Shown piece after piece: positions 28,577-42,040 of a stretch of DNA of 64,000 bases. Below the pieces are notes generated by a model, which worked only from the letters and a program-made list of their open reading frames with translations, did no database searches and was not told the DNA's origin. The position numbers and the translations under genes are program-made. Source of the stretch: Apis mellifera (Eukaryota > Arthropoda > Insecta > Hymenoptera > Apidae); the NCBI RefSeq assembly GCF_003254395.2, contig NC_037646.1, positions 5,472,381-5,536,380 of the forward strand. Direction: 5' to 3'. Position 1 is the stretch's first letter, and the number at the start of each line of letters is the position of its first letter.

Positions 28577-30504
28577 TTAATTAGTTTCGGTAATGTACAA
28601 GGGCGGCGAATATATCGGGCAGCTGTCACTAGCCGAGTTTGAAAAAAACAAAACGTGCTCCTTATCCTATGATCAGCTAAACCTAGACCCTAGGTAACAA
28701 ACCTACACCTAATGTAACTACACTCATAATGTTCACTTGCACAGCCATTAGTTTCTTCTCTTTTTTATCGTCGCATCTCATGAGTGCCGCTCCTCATCCT
28801 TTTTCTCTTTTCTCTTTTTCTTCCTCCTTTTCCGTTCCTTCTTCCTCTCTTCTCCCCTTCCCTCCCCTTTTCATTCACAACGAACGAATCGAACATCCAC
28901 GATATATATATATATATATGTACGAGTCGTCTCGAATCCACTCGATTGATCACTTGTGGTATTGCAGGGTGGTTTGTGTAGACGTGCTAATTTCCACGAC
29001 GAATGTTATTGTTTCGAGTAGTTTTGAGAGTACAGGGGAAGTTGAAAGTTGGGAAGCTTGTTGACGGTAACGAGGGAACGTCGCAGTTGGTCCCTGGTCT
29101 GGGAAGAATAATCGTAGGAAGGTTGGTATCGTGTAAGGTATATAATATGTAACGAAAGTTGGAAATTGGCTGCGTTTCTATATACGAGGATTTGTTAATT
29201 TTGGAGTTTGGAAAGTTTGAATTAAAAAATGAATTTTGGAATTTGTCCTAGGAAGGATCTAATTTTTTTTAACCATTTGTGTATACGACTTGAAGTTGAA
29301 TAAGTTATCTGTAGCGATAAATATATAATTTTATTAAATGTAATATCGAAAGATAAAGTTCATTTCAACTGTATGAATAAAACTAGGATAATTTTTGCAT
29401 ATATATTCGTTCACCACTACATACCACTGAATTATTTCAGCAAGCTTGAAAGACCCAATTGTTTCGACAAACACTAGCTTAAAAGACTTATTTAGTTACT
29501 TTGGCAAACTGTATTCGCATTTCGAAACGCTTATTATCAAACAGTTTTTGCTAAAACTTGGACACATGAAAAATCACGTTCTACGATGTATAAAAATTCA
29601 GGGCCAGAATTATCATTTACGCGTCCCCGGCGAATTATTCACCTCCCATTTATCACCCCTAAATAACGGACACTAAGCCTTAGACCATCGTTGATCGTTA
29701 AAAAAAGAAATCAAAGGGTAGAAATTTTAGTGCCCTAAGTGATTAGTGCCTAGTTTCGCCTAAACCAACCCTGTCGAAATACTCGCAATCTATATTATTT
29801 CCTAATCTCAAACCCTTCAACAATGACCCAAACATCCCGTGGTCTCGATTTCCATATAATTTTCCACGAAATTATAATAAAGAATTATCATCTTACGCAC
29901 TTAACATTTAATCCAATAATATTTAATCCAAATGGATACCCTGATACCCTCCCTCGTAGTCTCGAATAATGAAAAGAAAGGAGAAGGGAGAGGCGAAGAA
30001 ACGGAGGCGAAGAAAATCCCACGAGATTGCACGGTTTCAGGTTCGAACCGCGATTGTTCCAAGCGTTTTGTTCGAGTGTTTATTATTAAAAACTTGGAAG
30101 AATTCGAAAGCGAGGATGCGAGTATCGCTGCGGCGCGACGACTTGGAAAAGTGAACGGAAACGGTGATTTTCATTCGTTTTGTGCCTCGCTCCATTCCCC
30201 CGCCCAACGGTTCTTAACGCCCACGGAAAACTTAACGCGCGTTTCGGCCAGTGACAGCTGCTGCTTTCGGCCCGTTATATATTTTTTTTTTTTCCCTATA
30301 ATATTGCACGATTTTTTCATCCTTATTCTTTTTTTTTCTCTTTTCTTTCCTTTTTTTTCTTTTTTATGTTTTTTTCGCATTTTTCTTTTTTTTTCGTTTA
30401 CTTTAAATTCATCTTCAATTTCAATAAGGTGTTAGCACCAATCTATTATATCACAATGTTCCACTCCACACCACGCAATTGTAAATATATAAATACCTAT
30501 ATGT

Positions 30505-30680
30505 AATAGTAGTAGTAGTAGTAGTAGTAATAATAGTAGTAGTAGTAATAGTAATAGTAATAGTAGTAGTAGTAGTAATAGCAGTAATAGTAGCAATAGT
30601 AGTAGTAATGGTAGTAATAGTAATAGCGGTAGCGATAATAGTAGTAATATAGTGTAGTCATAGTAATAATAGTATATAGT
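30505..30680. repeat. (TAG/TAA)n trinucleotide array
   Basis: Degenerate TAG/TAA repeats. Read on the minus strand they give a poly-Leu frame, which is not a gene. Confidence 0.9.
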
Positions 30681-33164
30681 AGAGATTTCCCGTTTAATTA
30701 ATAAAGATTTCGATAATAACAGCCAGACCAGTGGACCAGTGGTCAAACGTGGTACGGGTCACGTTGACACGGGTCAATTCAATATTTTGCGTGCCGAGTA
30801 TTTCTCTCTTCCTACTTTTTCTTTTTTTTTTTTTTCTTTTTTTTTCGCGATTCCCTTCACGGTTAACGATCCTTCTCTCTTTCGACTAGTCGATACATGT
30901 ACGTCGTGTTCCCGTCGTGTGCTTTAAAAACAGTTATTACGCGTCCCCCAGGTATATATAAAAATTTGGTTCGCACGGATATGTTTTTCATGCTCTTATC
31001 CTCTTATCATTTGCATTCATTGTGTGATGATTCAGGTATGCGCCGCTCGATCAAAAATTTGAAATTTGAATCTTCCTACATCGATAAATATCTCGTTATA
31101 TTGATTAATCTGATTAATTTCATTTAATTCGCGGATTTTTTTTTTAGGATAAGAATCCTAACGATTCCCATTTATCCACTTTCGTTCTTGTTTGCAAAGG
31201 AATATTTTTGAGATGAAAATATATATTCTTTGATCTACTCTTTTAACTTAATCTTTTTCTCGCACACGTGTATATGGATATCAATAATAAATATTCTCGT
31301 TTCGAACGAGAATCCCTTCCAACTTTTCATCCAAAATTTCGAAATTTCAAACTTTTGACCAAGACCAATTGTACCTGCCCTCGATTCTCCCGTTTCCAGA
31401 TTCTAATCCGGACAAACATCTAACTGGCAAACGAACGGACCAGCGGCAAAAATCACAGCGAGAAAGGAAACTGGAACCGACGAAAAGAAGCTACAAGGTG
31501 AAAGGAAGCTCGGACTGATTCCCGCGACCGGAAGAACCGCCGCAGAATCTCCTCCTTCCTCCTCCTTTCCTTCCCCCATCCCTCCCCCCTTCCGTCCTCC
31601 TCCATCCGTTTCCGGCCATCGAAAGAAGAAACCCCCTTCGCGTTCGTGGAAAACATTCCAAACGCGTTGTATCCAATATCAAAGCGTTATTGGCGCCTGT
31701 TTCGAAAGGAAGGAAATGAGGTGAAACACGGAACACGTGGGGGGGGATTGCTGCGATTCAAGGTATTTTCCATTGAGGGGGAAATGCTAAAACTTTTCGC
31801 CCGGCCATGCACCACCACCAGGTGCATAGCTTAAGCCCATTTACAATGCTCGCAGCCAGCCTGGATTTATTAGCACGTCCATTAGAGAATTAAAACACGA
31901 GCACGAGGACAGTGGATTTCGTATGCCTGCAAGAATACGACTCACAAGTTGGGGCAGTTTACCCTTCTGAGAATGAATTAGAAAGAAATCATCGTGGCGG
32001 GGAGATGGATCGAAGATTCTTGTTTACTCGAGAAAGTAGATTTTTAAATTCGAAGCTTAGTTCAAAGATTTTCTTCTTATGAGCGAAGAATTAGGGAAGA
32101 GATAATGTTAAGAAATTCCCTGGAAGAGAATTATTATCTAAAAGAAAAATGACAAGTGTTCGTATACAAATATTGATCGTAATAATTCATCTGGCTACTA
32201 GAACCTGATAAAGAAAGTAAATAAGTTTATAACTCTAAATTAAAAGGATTCATCATCTTCAAAAATAATCCTACGTATCTCATTTAGGCCTTACTTCTAT
32301 TATATTTAAACTTTAACCCCCTACTACTTGTGTATCTTATTTATACTAAATTTTTATTTTCACTAAACAATTTAATTTCCTATCTCTCCCACCAGAATCA
32401 ATATAAATATCCTCGCAACAAGCAATGAAAACCTTCTGACCGATACAATTCATTAATTCGCGAATAAGAAGGAGATCCGATGTTGTAAAAGGGGCTCGTT
32501 GCGCGCGTTTACAAATTACACCCGGAAGAATCCGTTTGCTCGAACAAGGGCGTTACACAGGGGATGGATTTTCATTGATCTCGCCGATGATCCGACGACG
32601 ATGCACCATCGACCTCTTCCCTCCCTCCCCTTTCGTCCCATCAGCGCAAAATACGCGCCGCGCTTCGCATAGCGATCGAACACTGGAGCACGATAACGAG
32701 CAACCCCTTACACGCCGATTCTGAGTGAATGCCATTCGAAATATTTGTCTAACCGATAAAACGCGCGGGTAACGAGCAGGAAGATTAGATCTTCTGAGAA
32801 AAAAAAAAAAAAGAAACGATCTTGTAATCATCTCGATTGATTTTAATTAAACGCGCGAAATTTGAAAATTTGAACTCGATTATTTAAATCGAAATAATTT
32901 AACCTAAGTTTAGAATAGTTTTAGAAATTTTTTGAAGATAATTGTGCAGTGTTTGATTGTATATATACATATATTTAAGATTAGAGTTTATGATAATTGA
33001 ATAAAAATTTACAATTTTTCTATTCTGGCAAATAAGAGATAAACGAAACAAAAAAATTCTTCCAACTTGCTCTTCTTTATATATATATATATATATATAT
33101 ACCACAAATCTACCACGGGATCAGAGGAGAAGAATACACGTGCGGGAAGTTTGTCATAAGTCGA

Positions 33165-33177
33165 GGGGGGGGGGGGG
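33165..33177 (+). repeat. Poly-G run of 13
   Basis: Thirteen consecutive G in AT-rich DNA; its length is likely to vary and to be prone to sequencing error. Confidence 0.9.
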
Positions 33178-33612
33178 ACAATTTTCTTGCAGCTCACGAT
33201 CGAGCTCGATAAAGAAGGGGGGTGGAAAATAAGGTTCAAAGTGAGATAAATGTATGCGGGAAGCGGAGTGTAGAGCGAATGGAGGATCAGGACAGGATGA
33301 AAAGAGCAGGGAAGAGAAGAGATCGTGGAATAAAAGAAAATATCTCGCGACGTATGACGTCTTCTCAAAGAGTCGTGTTATGTTAAAGAGGGTTCGCGCA
33401 TAATTCCCTGTCTCTCCGGAACTAAAACCGGAACTAACCTCGAAAGTTAGTCGAAGAAATGGAAACGATATGAATTAATGGGTTTCGATGGGATTTCATT
33501 GCTTGAGATGATTTTTTATTATATTGCCAAGAATATGTTTTATGATGTTCCCCGAATTGTATCGATTGCGAAGGCATCAACGTATAATATATAAATTCGT
33601 TTTTTTAATTAA

Positions 33613-33783
33613 ATATACAGGGTGTTCCATTTTAACTTGGACAACGAAATATGAATTGGATGTTATTTTATTCAAGAGAAAAATATTTATTCAAACGAAA
33701 GGTGCGTGATGTTTCAATAATAAGATTGGAGATATTCTCGTCGTCCAAGTTGAAACTGGAACGAGTGAATCTCCTGTATGATA
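33613..33783. mobile_element. Foldback/MITE-like element with long imperfect inverted repeats
   Basis: The left arm (about 33613-33670) starts CAGGGTGTTCCATTTTAACT, and the right arm (about 33718-33783) contains its inverse, including AAGTTGAAACTGGAACGAGTG. Matching continues inward (GGACAACGAAATAT against ATATTCTCGTCGTCC) and outward (TACAGG against CCTGTA) with gaps. The loop is about 45 bases and AT-rich. There is no coding capacity, so any movement would depend on a transposase supplied elsewhere. No clear target-site duplication was found. Confidence 0.5.
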
Positions 33784-35048
33784 TTCACGATTTAATTATC
33801 GATTATATATTAAATGTGCTATTTGGCAAATTGTGTGAGTGTGAGTTTAAATTATATCCGTGACCGATATGTGAGTAACCACAACATGGCCAAAAATATT
33901 TTATGATTGTCAAATAATTGTTCGTATCAAAATATTCGACCAAGATATATCAAAATTATCCTCGATTATGAAGCTTATCCCCTTATGCCTATGGCTACGA
34001 ATTTTTTTTAGATTAAATTAAACGCCGATAGAATTATCGTTATTAATTTACCCTGTGAATATCTCATTCTTCATTTAACCCTCTCGTTCCTTACATTTTA
34101 AAATATTATGAAATTTTAATACTTATTGGAAATACTAATCGCCATCATTATTGTTGCAAAATTCTCTCTACATACATATATATATATATATTTTTTTTAA
34201 ATTTTTCCACGAATGTAAAATATACATATAGCCTACTAACCGTCGAATTAATAAATAATCCTTACTTTACTCACAACCTTTCCCAAACAACGAAATATAT
34301 TCAAACGAATTCGAATATCTCATAAATTTTTCCTTTTTCACAGCTCAATATCACACACATATATATAGTAACTACTTTACTCCTCCTCCACTTTCCAGAA
34401 AAATCTTTACTTATAAGTAGCAAAAATACTCGATAATATATCGATCATATCTTACTATCGAACGTATTAAATATTATTTTCCAAAAATAATATCCCCCTA
34501 AAAAATACCCCCTAAAAAAAAGAAAAGAAAAATTACAGCCAATCTCGTGCTGCTCTCGTGCCACGAAATTCAGAAACGAAAGGGTTAAAAATCCAATCCA
34601 ACCCCCCCAATCATATCCAACCTCGCCAACAACCACTAAAAAAAAAAAAAAAGAAAAAAATACCACGCTCGACTGAAAAAGAAGCAGAATAAGGAAATCG
34701 ATATACAACAACGATGATAAATCAACGATGATGAATCGAGAGATCGAACGGAGGAGGAGGTGGGGGGGGCTAGAGGGGGCTGAAAAAAACGGCTCATCGA
34801 TGCACGTTCGCTCGTTCCATTTATCACTCGATTCCCCCGTGTCGTTCAACGTTCAACGTCTGCGTTTACGCTTCCCCAAGTCGTGAGCGTGTACAACCAC
34901 CCTCCTCTCCTCTTATTCCCGGCGAAAGAGCGCGCGCGAAGAAGAAATAGGGCCACGAGAATACGTAACAACGGGCACGGTACACACCATCAAGTGCAAG
35001 CGAAAAAAAAAAAAAAAAAAAGAAGAAAAAAAAAGAGGCCTGCCTGGT

Positions 35049-35081
35049 GGCTGGCTGGCTGGCTTGGCTGGCTGGCTGGCT
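35049..35081. repeat. (GGCT)n tetranucleotide array
   Basis: GGCT units with one extra T in the middle. Confidence 0.85.
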
Positions 35082-38077
35082 CGACGATCCTCGTCTGGAT
35101 GACTGCTAACGATTTCCCGCCGCGTTTCCCCATCGCTGACTCGAGGGGGTTGCGGCCAAAGTGCCGTTTAACTCGCGCGCACTAAGCCGCCAAGTGCATC
35201 GATTCTACGAGACCGCGTTTGCGTTAAGACGCGTTTTTCTTTCTTTCTATCTTTCTTTCTTTTTCTTTTTTTTTTCGTTCGATCGAAAATAATATCACCG
35301 CTGTCAAACTCGAATTTCCCTCGGAGTGGAAACGATCTTTGATTTGGAAATTATTCTACAAAAAGAATTTGGAAATCATAGGGTGTGGTTTATTAACCTG
35401 TGATATTTTTTTTTTTTGGAACTTCTATATCTTTTTTTTTTGAAAAGATGTGTAAATTAATAAATGATGCGTTTCGATGAAGTATTTTTGTACGTGTGTT
35501 TGAATTTTAATATTCCAATATTTGGTTGATTAAATGTACGTTATTTTTTTTAAAATTATTATATAAAAATACGTAAATCAATATGGTGCCTTTTATTAAC
35601 TTAGAGAATCGTTTGATTCGCTAAGCACGTTGATGTCGCGTTTCTGCTAGGCGATTTTTTGCTTCTTTGATCAATCGAGTCGTATAAAAATTACACGTGT
35701 AGATTGGATTTAGATCAAGTGGAAATGAATTTTCGATCTCGAATATCATTCCAGTTCGAAAATATTAAAATCGTAATTTAAATTACACGATATTCTGGCA
35801 TTTTTTTTTCCCACATCTACGAGTTTTTAATTAATTTTAAATTTAATTAACGTTAAAGTTAGCACCAAATCAATTTACACATCTAATAATTCTTATTATC
35901 TGTAATTTGTTTCATTAATTATTCCCTTAATCAACATCTCCTATCTTCTCCCTCCCCAAAAAAAATATATATATATATATTTCTCTTAAACTCTCTTGAC
36001 AGCAATTATTAAAATTACGCTTGAAACTTTTATTCTATTTTCCCTAAACTTTTAAACAAAAAAAAAAAAATTGGCTGCAATTACTAAAATTGCACCCATC
36101 TTAACAATCCTCTAAATCCTCCTCTAAGAAACGAATCATTTGATAAAGCCCCGACTTTTCCGAAATTAATCAAAAATTTTCTTTCGCTAATAAAGAAGAA
36201 AATGATATGAGTGCATCCACTCAATTAATTACAGCCAATTAATTAATTCTTTTTTTACTACTCTCGTCTCATCTATCACAGCACATAGCGAGAAGATTCT
36301 CGATAAAATCATCGACAATGTGAATCGATTCGAACGAATCGATCTTTATTTTCAAACAGGTGTAATAGAAAGGAGAAAGAAAAAAAAAACGAGGGTTGTA
36401 TAATCGACACGATTAACACGAACGACGAACACGCGGGAATCGAAAAGTGCATCGACGACGAGCTCTCACGACGATCGATACCTCCACAGAACTAATTATA
36501 TAACGCGGTTGGTGGCGGTTCTTGGGAGAAAAATTCTCGTCCACCTGCGAGGACACGTGGTAGTACACTGGCCTATCGAACGAATCCCACACACGATCGA
36601 AGTGCTCGGCCGGAAGCGCATCGTGATGGCCTCTCTCTCTCTCCCATCGGGAGCACCGATCAGAGTAACTCGATTTTTGATCGAGTATTTTATTATTCTT
36701 TTTAAATTTAACACGCTGCGTATTTTAGAATCGGTGAACACTTCTCATCCATAATGAAAAACTTTTAACGGGAATATATATCGAAAAATTTCTAATTTTT
36801 CCTCTTTGATAATTGTTAAAAAACAATTTATTTGTTATCGATTTGAATGTGGTGTTAAGAATTAAAGTTCCAATATCAAAATCTTTGGAATATTAAATTT
36901 CTTTTTTTTTTCAATGGAAGAATTAAAAAGTACTCGTTCGGCAAAGTCAAATATCGAGGAGGAATTCCTTTGTGTAAAAAGTAAATGTGAATCTGAGATT
37001 CCTTCATCTATCTAAAACTTTAACAAGGAATCCAAACTTTATAATCTTCCCTTTAAAAACTCGCTGCTTATCGAAATTTAAACCGTGAGAAATTTCAAAG
37101 AGATATTCCCCCTCCTGTAGAATAAAATAAATTCGATCAATTACTCGATTACGAAATGAACTATATGCAATTGGACAAATGATAATAATAGAAAAATAAT
37201 TAAGCCACCATCTGATTGATCAATCGTTTCGCAGATAATTATCCATCTACGTGAGTGGATGGAGGATAGGTCGTGTGACAAAATGGCGTTGATCACGCGA
37301 CCTCGGCATAAAAGATAAAAATCGTAGTACGAACACGGCGAAAATTAATTGGCTAATAAGAATTAAACAATGCTGTAATGACATTCTGCAACGAAGAGAA
37401 AATTTCATTTCTCTTTAATCGAAATTCGAGAATACGTCTCCCTATTCCTATAAAATATAATTCCACCATCTTTATCAATCATATAAAAAACAAAATATAA
37501 CGAATTATACGAAATTAGAACTCGAAGATTAACCTCAAGAAGAACGACTCCAATTTCTAAATCCGAAGCGAAATTTTCTCGATCGTTTCTTTCGAGAAAC
37601 CTGGCCGAGGAAAACTTTTCAAGGATCGTGAAACCGCGCGCCTGTAATCGGCGGCCGCAATTTCACCGAGGCGATAACGGTTCGGTTAGATTCACGCTCG
37701 GTGGGCGTTGTAACCGCCGGGTTCGTTGGATAAAAATCGGTGCACCACGTGAAACTCGAACGTTGTTAACCGTGTAATTACATGTAACAGTAGTCTAACG
37801 CGGTGTTAGGGAGCAATTTCATGCGGTTCCCCATCGATCCTGCCCTAGGAAAGTTAACCGATGACTGGGCGGCCGAGGCCCAGGTGTATCGACTTGGAGC
37901 AGGGGAGACGGACTGTAACTAGTCAGACACGTGAATTTTGCGTGGACGAATGGGACGAGATTCTATCTTCTCTCCAAGTGAATACGATGTAAAAGATCTG
38001 TATGGATATATGGAACGATGATCTTGAATTTTTGCGATACGTTTCCTTTCTTCTTTTTTGAAGAGGAAGAAGAAATT

Positions 38078-38119
38078 ATTTGGAATTATTCTTCTGAGAT
38101 TTGGAATTATTCTTCTGAG
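38078..38119. repeat. Two exact tandem 21-base copies
   Basis: ATTTGGAATTATTCTTCTGAG at 38078 is followed at once by a second copy at 38099. Such exact identity suggests a recent local duplication. Confidence 0.6.
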
Positions 38120-39700
38120 ATACCTATTAAAAATTGAAAAATTAGTAAGACGATACGATTATTTTAGCATGGAAAATTTCTATTTTCTTTTATCGAACGA
38201 AGGAAAATCCATTTATAGAAGATTGAAAATATAACTGTTATAAACATTGGATATATATATATATAGAGAGATCTAAATTTCGCAATAATTCTTTCTTCGG
38301 TAATGACTTCAACTTTGGAAACCCCTAAAAATTCCTCCTCGCCCGACGAATAATAAAACTTTGAATGGTAGATCGCGGTTAAAAATTTCCCGCTGTGAAA
38401 ACGTTTCGCAACCTAAAATTTTTATGTCGCTTCCACCTCTAACGAAAGAGTTATAAAATTCCACAACTGCGGAAACTTCGCTGTCCGTCAGAAACTTGAT
38501 ATAATCTCGGTTCCTTTATATCCATCCATTTTATCTATTGAGAACAACTTGAAAAAAAAGGGAAGAAAGAAAGAAAGAAAGAAAGAAAATTTCTAGAACT
38601 GCGACGTTGAATTGCACAGAAAACACACAGGAGAGTGATGAGATTTCTAAGTATTCGCGTTGAAAAAAATATTCGACGAAAACGAGCTACTGAAATCGTA
38701 GAAGGAGGACGGAAGGATCGAAGAAAATATCTTTCTACGAAGCTTTAAAATCCTAACGCGATCGTCTGTAGCGGATTTTCTCTTTGACCAGCACCCGGAA
38801 CACTCGGCTAGCTTATATATTTGGTGTGAAACAACGAAATATACGTGTATGCGTGTATTAAAAAGAAAGAAAAAGAAAAAGAAAAAGAAGAAGAAGAGGG
38901 GAAAAAAAAAGAAAAAAAAATAAACGCGAACAAACAAAAAAAATTGTGGTAGTCGCGCCACGACAAAAAATCGATACGATGAGAGAAGCAAAACGAGGAG
39001 AAAAGAAAAGTCGGAAAAATCGTAATAATAATCGTCTACAAGTGCATCTAGATTCTAGGCAATTCGCCCCGTTCCATCCGATAATAATAAATAATAAGTT
39101 TTGCGTATACCGTGTTATTGTAATATAATATAACATATGTATAGATATGCGTGTATAATCTGTTGTGTGTTTTGTGTAATACATAATATAAACTCAATAA
39201 TGTTTCGTTTTCCCCCTTTGTGTATATGCATGGGTAATATTGCGTGGTAATACATAATAAACAGTGAATAACACATATATAAAATCATTAAAACGATAAA
39301 ACAAAATAAAATAAATTATATCCAATATATTAATTAATATACTTAATCATCTGCGTAATATATTAATATTCTGGTTATTATATATATTATATATATATAT
39401 ATATATTAATATTATTATTATTATTATTATTATTAAATTATATATTTATATTATATATCGATATATGCGTGTTCGATATAGTAGCCGGCTTAACTATGCA
39501 AAGTGCCCCTTCCTGCAAAAGAGAGAAGATCGACGGTAATATCATTTGATCACAATGTTAACGGTTTGGCTCTTTGAATAGCTAACGGACTCGACGTACC
39601 AATTGTATCGACGTGTTACCCAATACGAGTTACACGATTCTCCAACTTCGAAACACACTTTAAAGCCCCCCTCCCCCTCATCTACGTACGTTCTCCTTCG

Positions 39701-39736
39701 TCCGTCCGTCCGTCCGTCCGTCCGTCCGTCCGTCCG
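39701..39736. repeat. (TCCG)9 tetranucleotide array
   Basis: Nine perfect TCCG units, an unusual CpG-containing microsatellite in AT-rich DNA. Confidence 0.9.
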
Positions 39737-39931
39737 TTCGTCCCGTTTCGTAAACGTTCACCCTATATATTCGCGCACGCGAATTCGAATCCAAGCGTAT
39801 ATGCGGTGTGCAACGCATACGTATCAACGCATGCGCGACACGGTTCTTCACCTTCTTCCGGTCATCCTATCCCTGTCTCTCTTTTCATTTCCTATTTCCG
39901 TTTTCTTTCTCTTCTTTCTCAGAATCCTCCT

Positions 39932-39976
39932 TATTATCATTAATATAATTATTATTATAATTATTAATATTATTAA

Positions 39977-40030
<54 letters not shown>
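39932..40030. repeat. (ATT)n trinucleotide array
   Basis: ATT/TTA repeats, pure over the last ~50 bases. Produces poly-Ile or poly-Asn frames. Confidence 0.9.
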
Positions 40031-40032
<2 letters not shown>

Positions 40033-40143
40033 GTAGTAAGGAAGTAAATATATATGTATATATAAATTTTTTTTCCTCGCGTAAAAACAAACAAAGAAGA
40101 AAGGTAGAACAAACAGATTGCACCCCAACCAATTAAATATCAA

Positions 40144-40168
40144 CGTGTGTGTGTGTGTGTGTGTGTGT
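40144..40168. repeat. (GT)n microsatellite
   Basis: Uninterrupted GT/TG run of about 25 bases. Confidence 0.9.
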
Positions 40169-40979
40169 AACGATGTATGCGGTGAATAATTCGTAACCAG
40201 CCCTCTTGAATAAAAATTGACACCGTTATTTTTAAACGTAAAAATATGCTAATATGCAATCGGCCGTTGCAATGATCAAACATGGCCGGCCGATGTAACC
40301 ATAATTGTATATAGTAATAACGTATATAACCATATGTATATAATATAATATAATATAACATTACTGTACTAGAAATCAATCCGATTAAAGATATAAGATA
40401 TATCCTTATTTGCTCTCGCATATGCACTTAAGTCCCGAATTCGTGGAATGTCTCGCGTGATTTTCCACTATCATTTGCTGCGATATTGCATCCGTGGAGG
40501 TGTGCAGTATTTAAATATCGTAAATATCATAGAGTTTTTAGAGTGTTCAATTAACAAATAACGCGTTTTATAGTTCAGAGCTCATATTAGAACTGCAAAG
40601 CGCCACTCTGTACTTCTTTTTTGTTTTTGTTTTTCCTTGCTTTTTTTCTTTTTTTTTTCTTTTTTTTTTTTTCTTTTCTCTTTTTCATTATCATCATCAT
40701 CATCATCACCACCATCATTATCATTATCATCATATTCATCTTATTTCTATAAAAAAAGAAAAAAAAGACCATTAAAAACGATGCATAGGACTAAAAGATT
40801 TCGTTGTTAGTCGATTAATATTGCGTGTCACCGTACTTCCGATAATTACGGAAGTGACGCGAACTGTCGTGTGGCTGCATGTTCCGTGTCTCTGTACCTG
40901 TACGTGTATATATCACACGTGTGCGTGTATATGTGTGAGTGCATATTAATGTGGTGTATCAAACGCCCGCCTCTCTCGT

Positions 40980-40991
40980 CGTGTGTGTGTG

Positions 40992-41046
<55 letters not shown>

Positions 41047-41064
41047 GTATATATATATATATAC
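40980..41064. repeat. (GT)n/(TA)n microsatellite
   Basis: A short GT run leading into a long TA array with one CG interruption. Confidence 0.9.
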
Positions 41065-41690
41065 ACTAAGTGCCCATGTCTTGATTGTATGTGTGTAGAT
41101 CTGTATCCATGTGGCAAATATTCCCCGAGATCTCTCACATCATCATCTGAAAGCTCAAAGAACTCGGATCTACACGTATGCATGTGGGCGTAATATATTG
41201 CCAACGATTCCCGATGAAACGCCGATGAAACACACGATTACACTCTAATATGAAGTCCAACTATAAACTCTTCAACAACTATACGACTCACCCTGCGTAT
41301 CGAATGAATTATTTCCAGTAAATCCGCATTAATAATTAATAATTAATTAATTAATCGATTAGTTATAATTCTTTTTCTTTAGCTGTCGAACGGCATTGTA
41401 TCGGCCGATAGGCAGCAGCAACTACGGGAGGAATTGGCACCACGTTTGCTCCCACTTTATATATATATATATATAATATGTAATTCCGTTAAATCTCCCC
41501 ATATTAATATTTATATTAATATTTATATATAGCAATAATGCGCGAATCGTGAATTCTCCCGAGCTAACTTTCTTTAGTATCGTCGATCGGCGCAGCGCTC
41601 GTCACCACAAAAAAAATAAAGCTGCCCGGTCTTTGGACATTGTTCGAAAACAGCGTTTTTGCATGGCGGCCGACTTACGTACGAGTATAC

Positions 41691-42040
41691 GCGCATGCGC
41701 CGTGAGGCGCGTTCATATGCGCGCATGCGCATCCGCGCGTCACCGATCGGTCCCGCGAGCGTTGGAAAGCCGAGATATACAAAAAGCGACCCGCGCCAAT
41801 TTTGATTCGTCTCGGGCACTCATTATCTGTTCTCGGATGCGTCGACCGTCAATGAAAAAACAACAACAAACAACAAACGGCTAATTCGCCAGCAATCGAG
41901 AAGGAACTTTATCGTCGCATCGTAATGATCGATCGTAAAAAACCCGGTTCGAGTCGCGCCGAAGACGAATCAAATTTAAAAATCGGCCCGTCGAAGGTAA
42001 GTTCCCGCGGTTAACGATTGCGGCAGCCACGCGCATGCGC
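41691..42040. promoter_or_regulatory. Cluster of three NRF-1/Ewg-type palindromes, candidate internal promoter
   Basis: GCGCATGCGC occurs perfectly at 41691-41700, 41721-41730 and 42031-42040. Partial matches (GTGCGCAC near 42075, GCGCACGCGC near 42113) extend the cluster. This is the core bound by vertebrate NRF-1 and its insect relative Erect wing, typical of TATA-less promoters. The surrounding ~550 bases are GC- and CpG-rich in an AT-rich region. The cluster lies about 900-1300 bases past the exon C stop, between exons C and B. Promoter activity and strand are inferred. Confidence 0.5.

Larger units (their letters stand above)
23355..33612. other. Non-coding interval between exons C and B, left part
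   Basis: Intronic on the lola sense strand. Dominated by low-complexity DNA: TC and T runs at 25.8-28.1 kb, TA arrays, and TAG repeats. More complex patches at 26650-27030, 29420-29700, 31400-31980 and 32480-32720 were read on both strands without finding a finger pair or other domain. Confidence 0.55.
33784..41690. other. Non-coding interval between exons C and B, right part
   Basis: AT-rich with GC-richer patches at 34860-35210, 36400-36660 and 37600-37960. The last has CpG words and a CAGGTG E-box but no gene. Several trinucleotide and tetranucleotide arrays lie at 39.7-40.2 kb. No domain-bearing frame recognised. Confidence 0.55.

Noticed and set aside
30432..30746. Minus-strand frame with a long Leu run, resembling a membrane protein
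   Set aside because: The Leu run is the translation of the TAG/TAA trinucleotide array.
36413..36725. Long open minus-strand frame without ATG (contains RPVYYHVSSQVDENF)
   Set aside because: Open for about 100 codons, but no domain, no fingers and no clear acceptor. GC-rich patches keep frames open by chance.
39901..41064. Regular repeats that might suggest a CRISPR-like array
   Set aside because: They are simple sequence repeats without distinct spacers.
41549..41884. 111-codon plus-strand ORF containing ATGGCGGCC
   Set aside because: It translates the NRF-1 palindrome cluster; Arg/Ala/Cys content follows from CpG-rich DNA.
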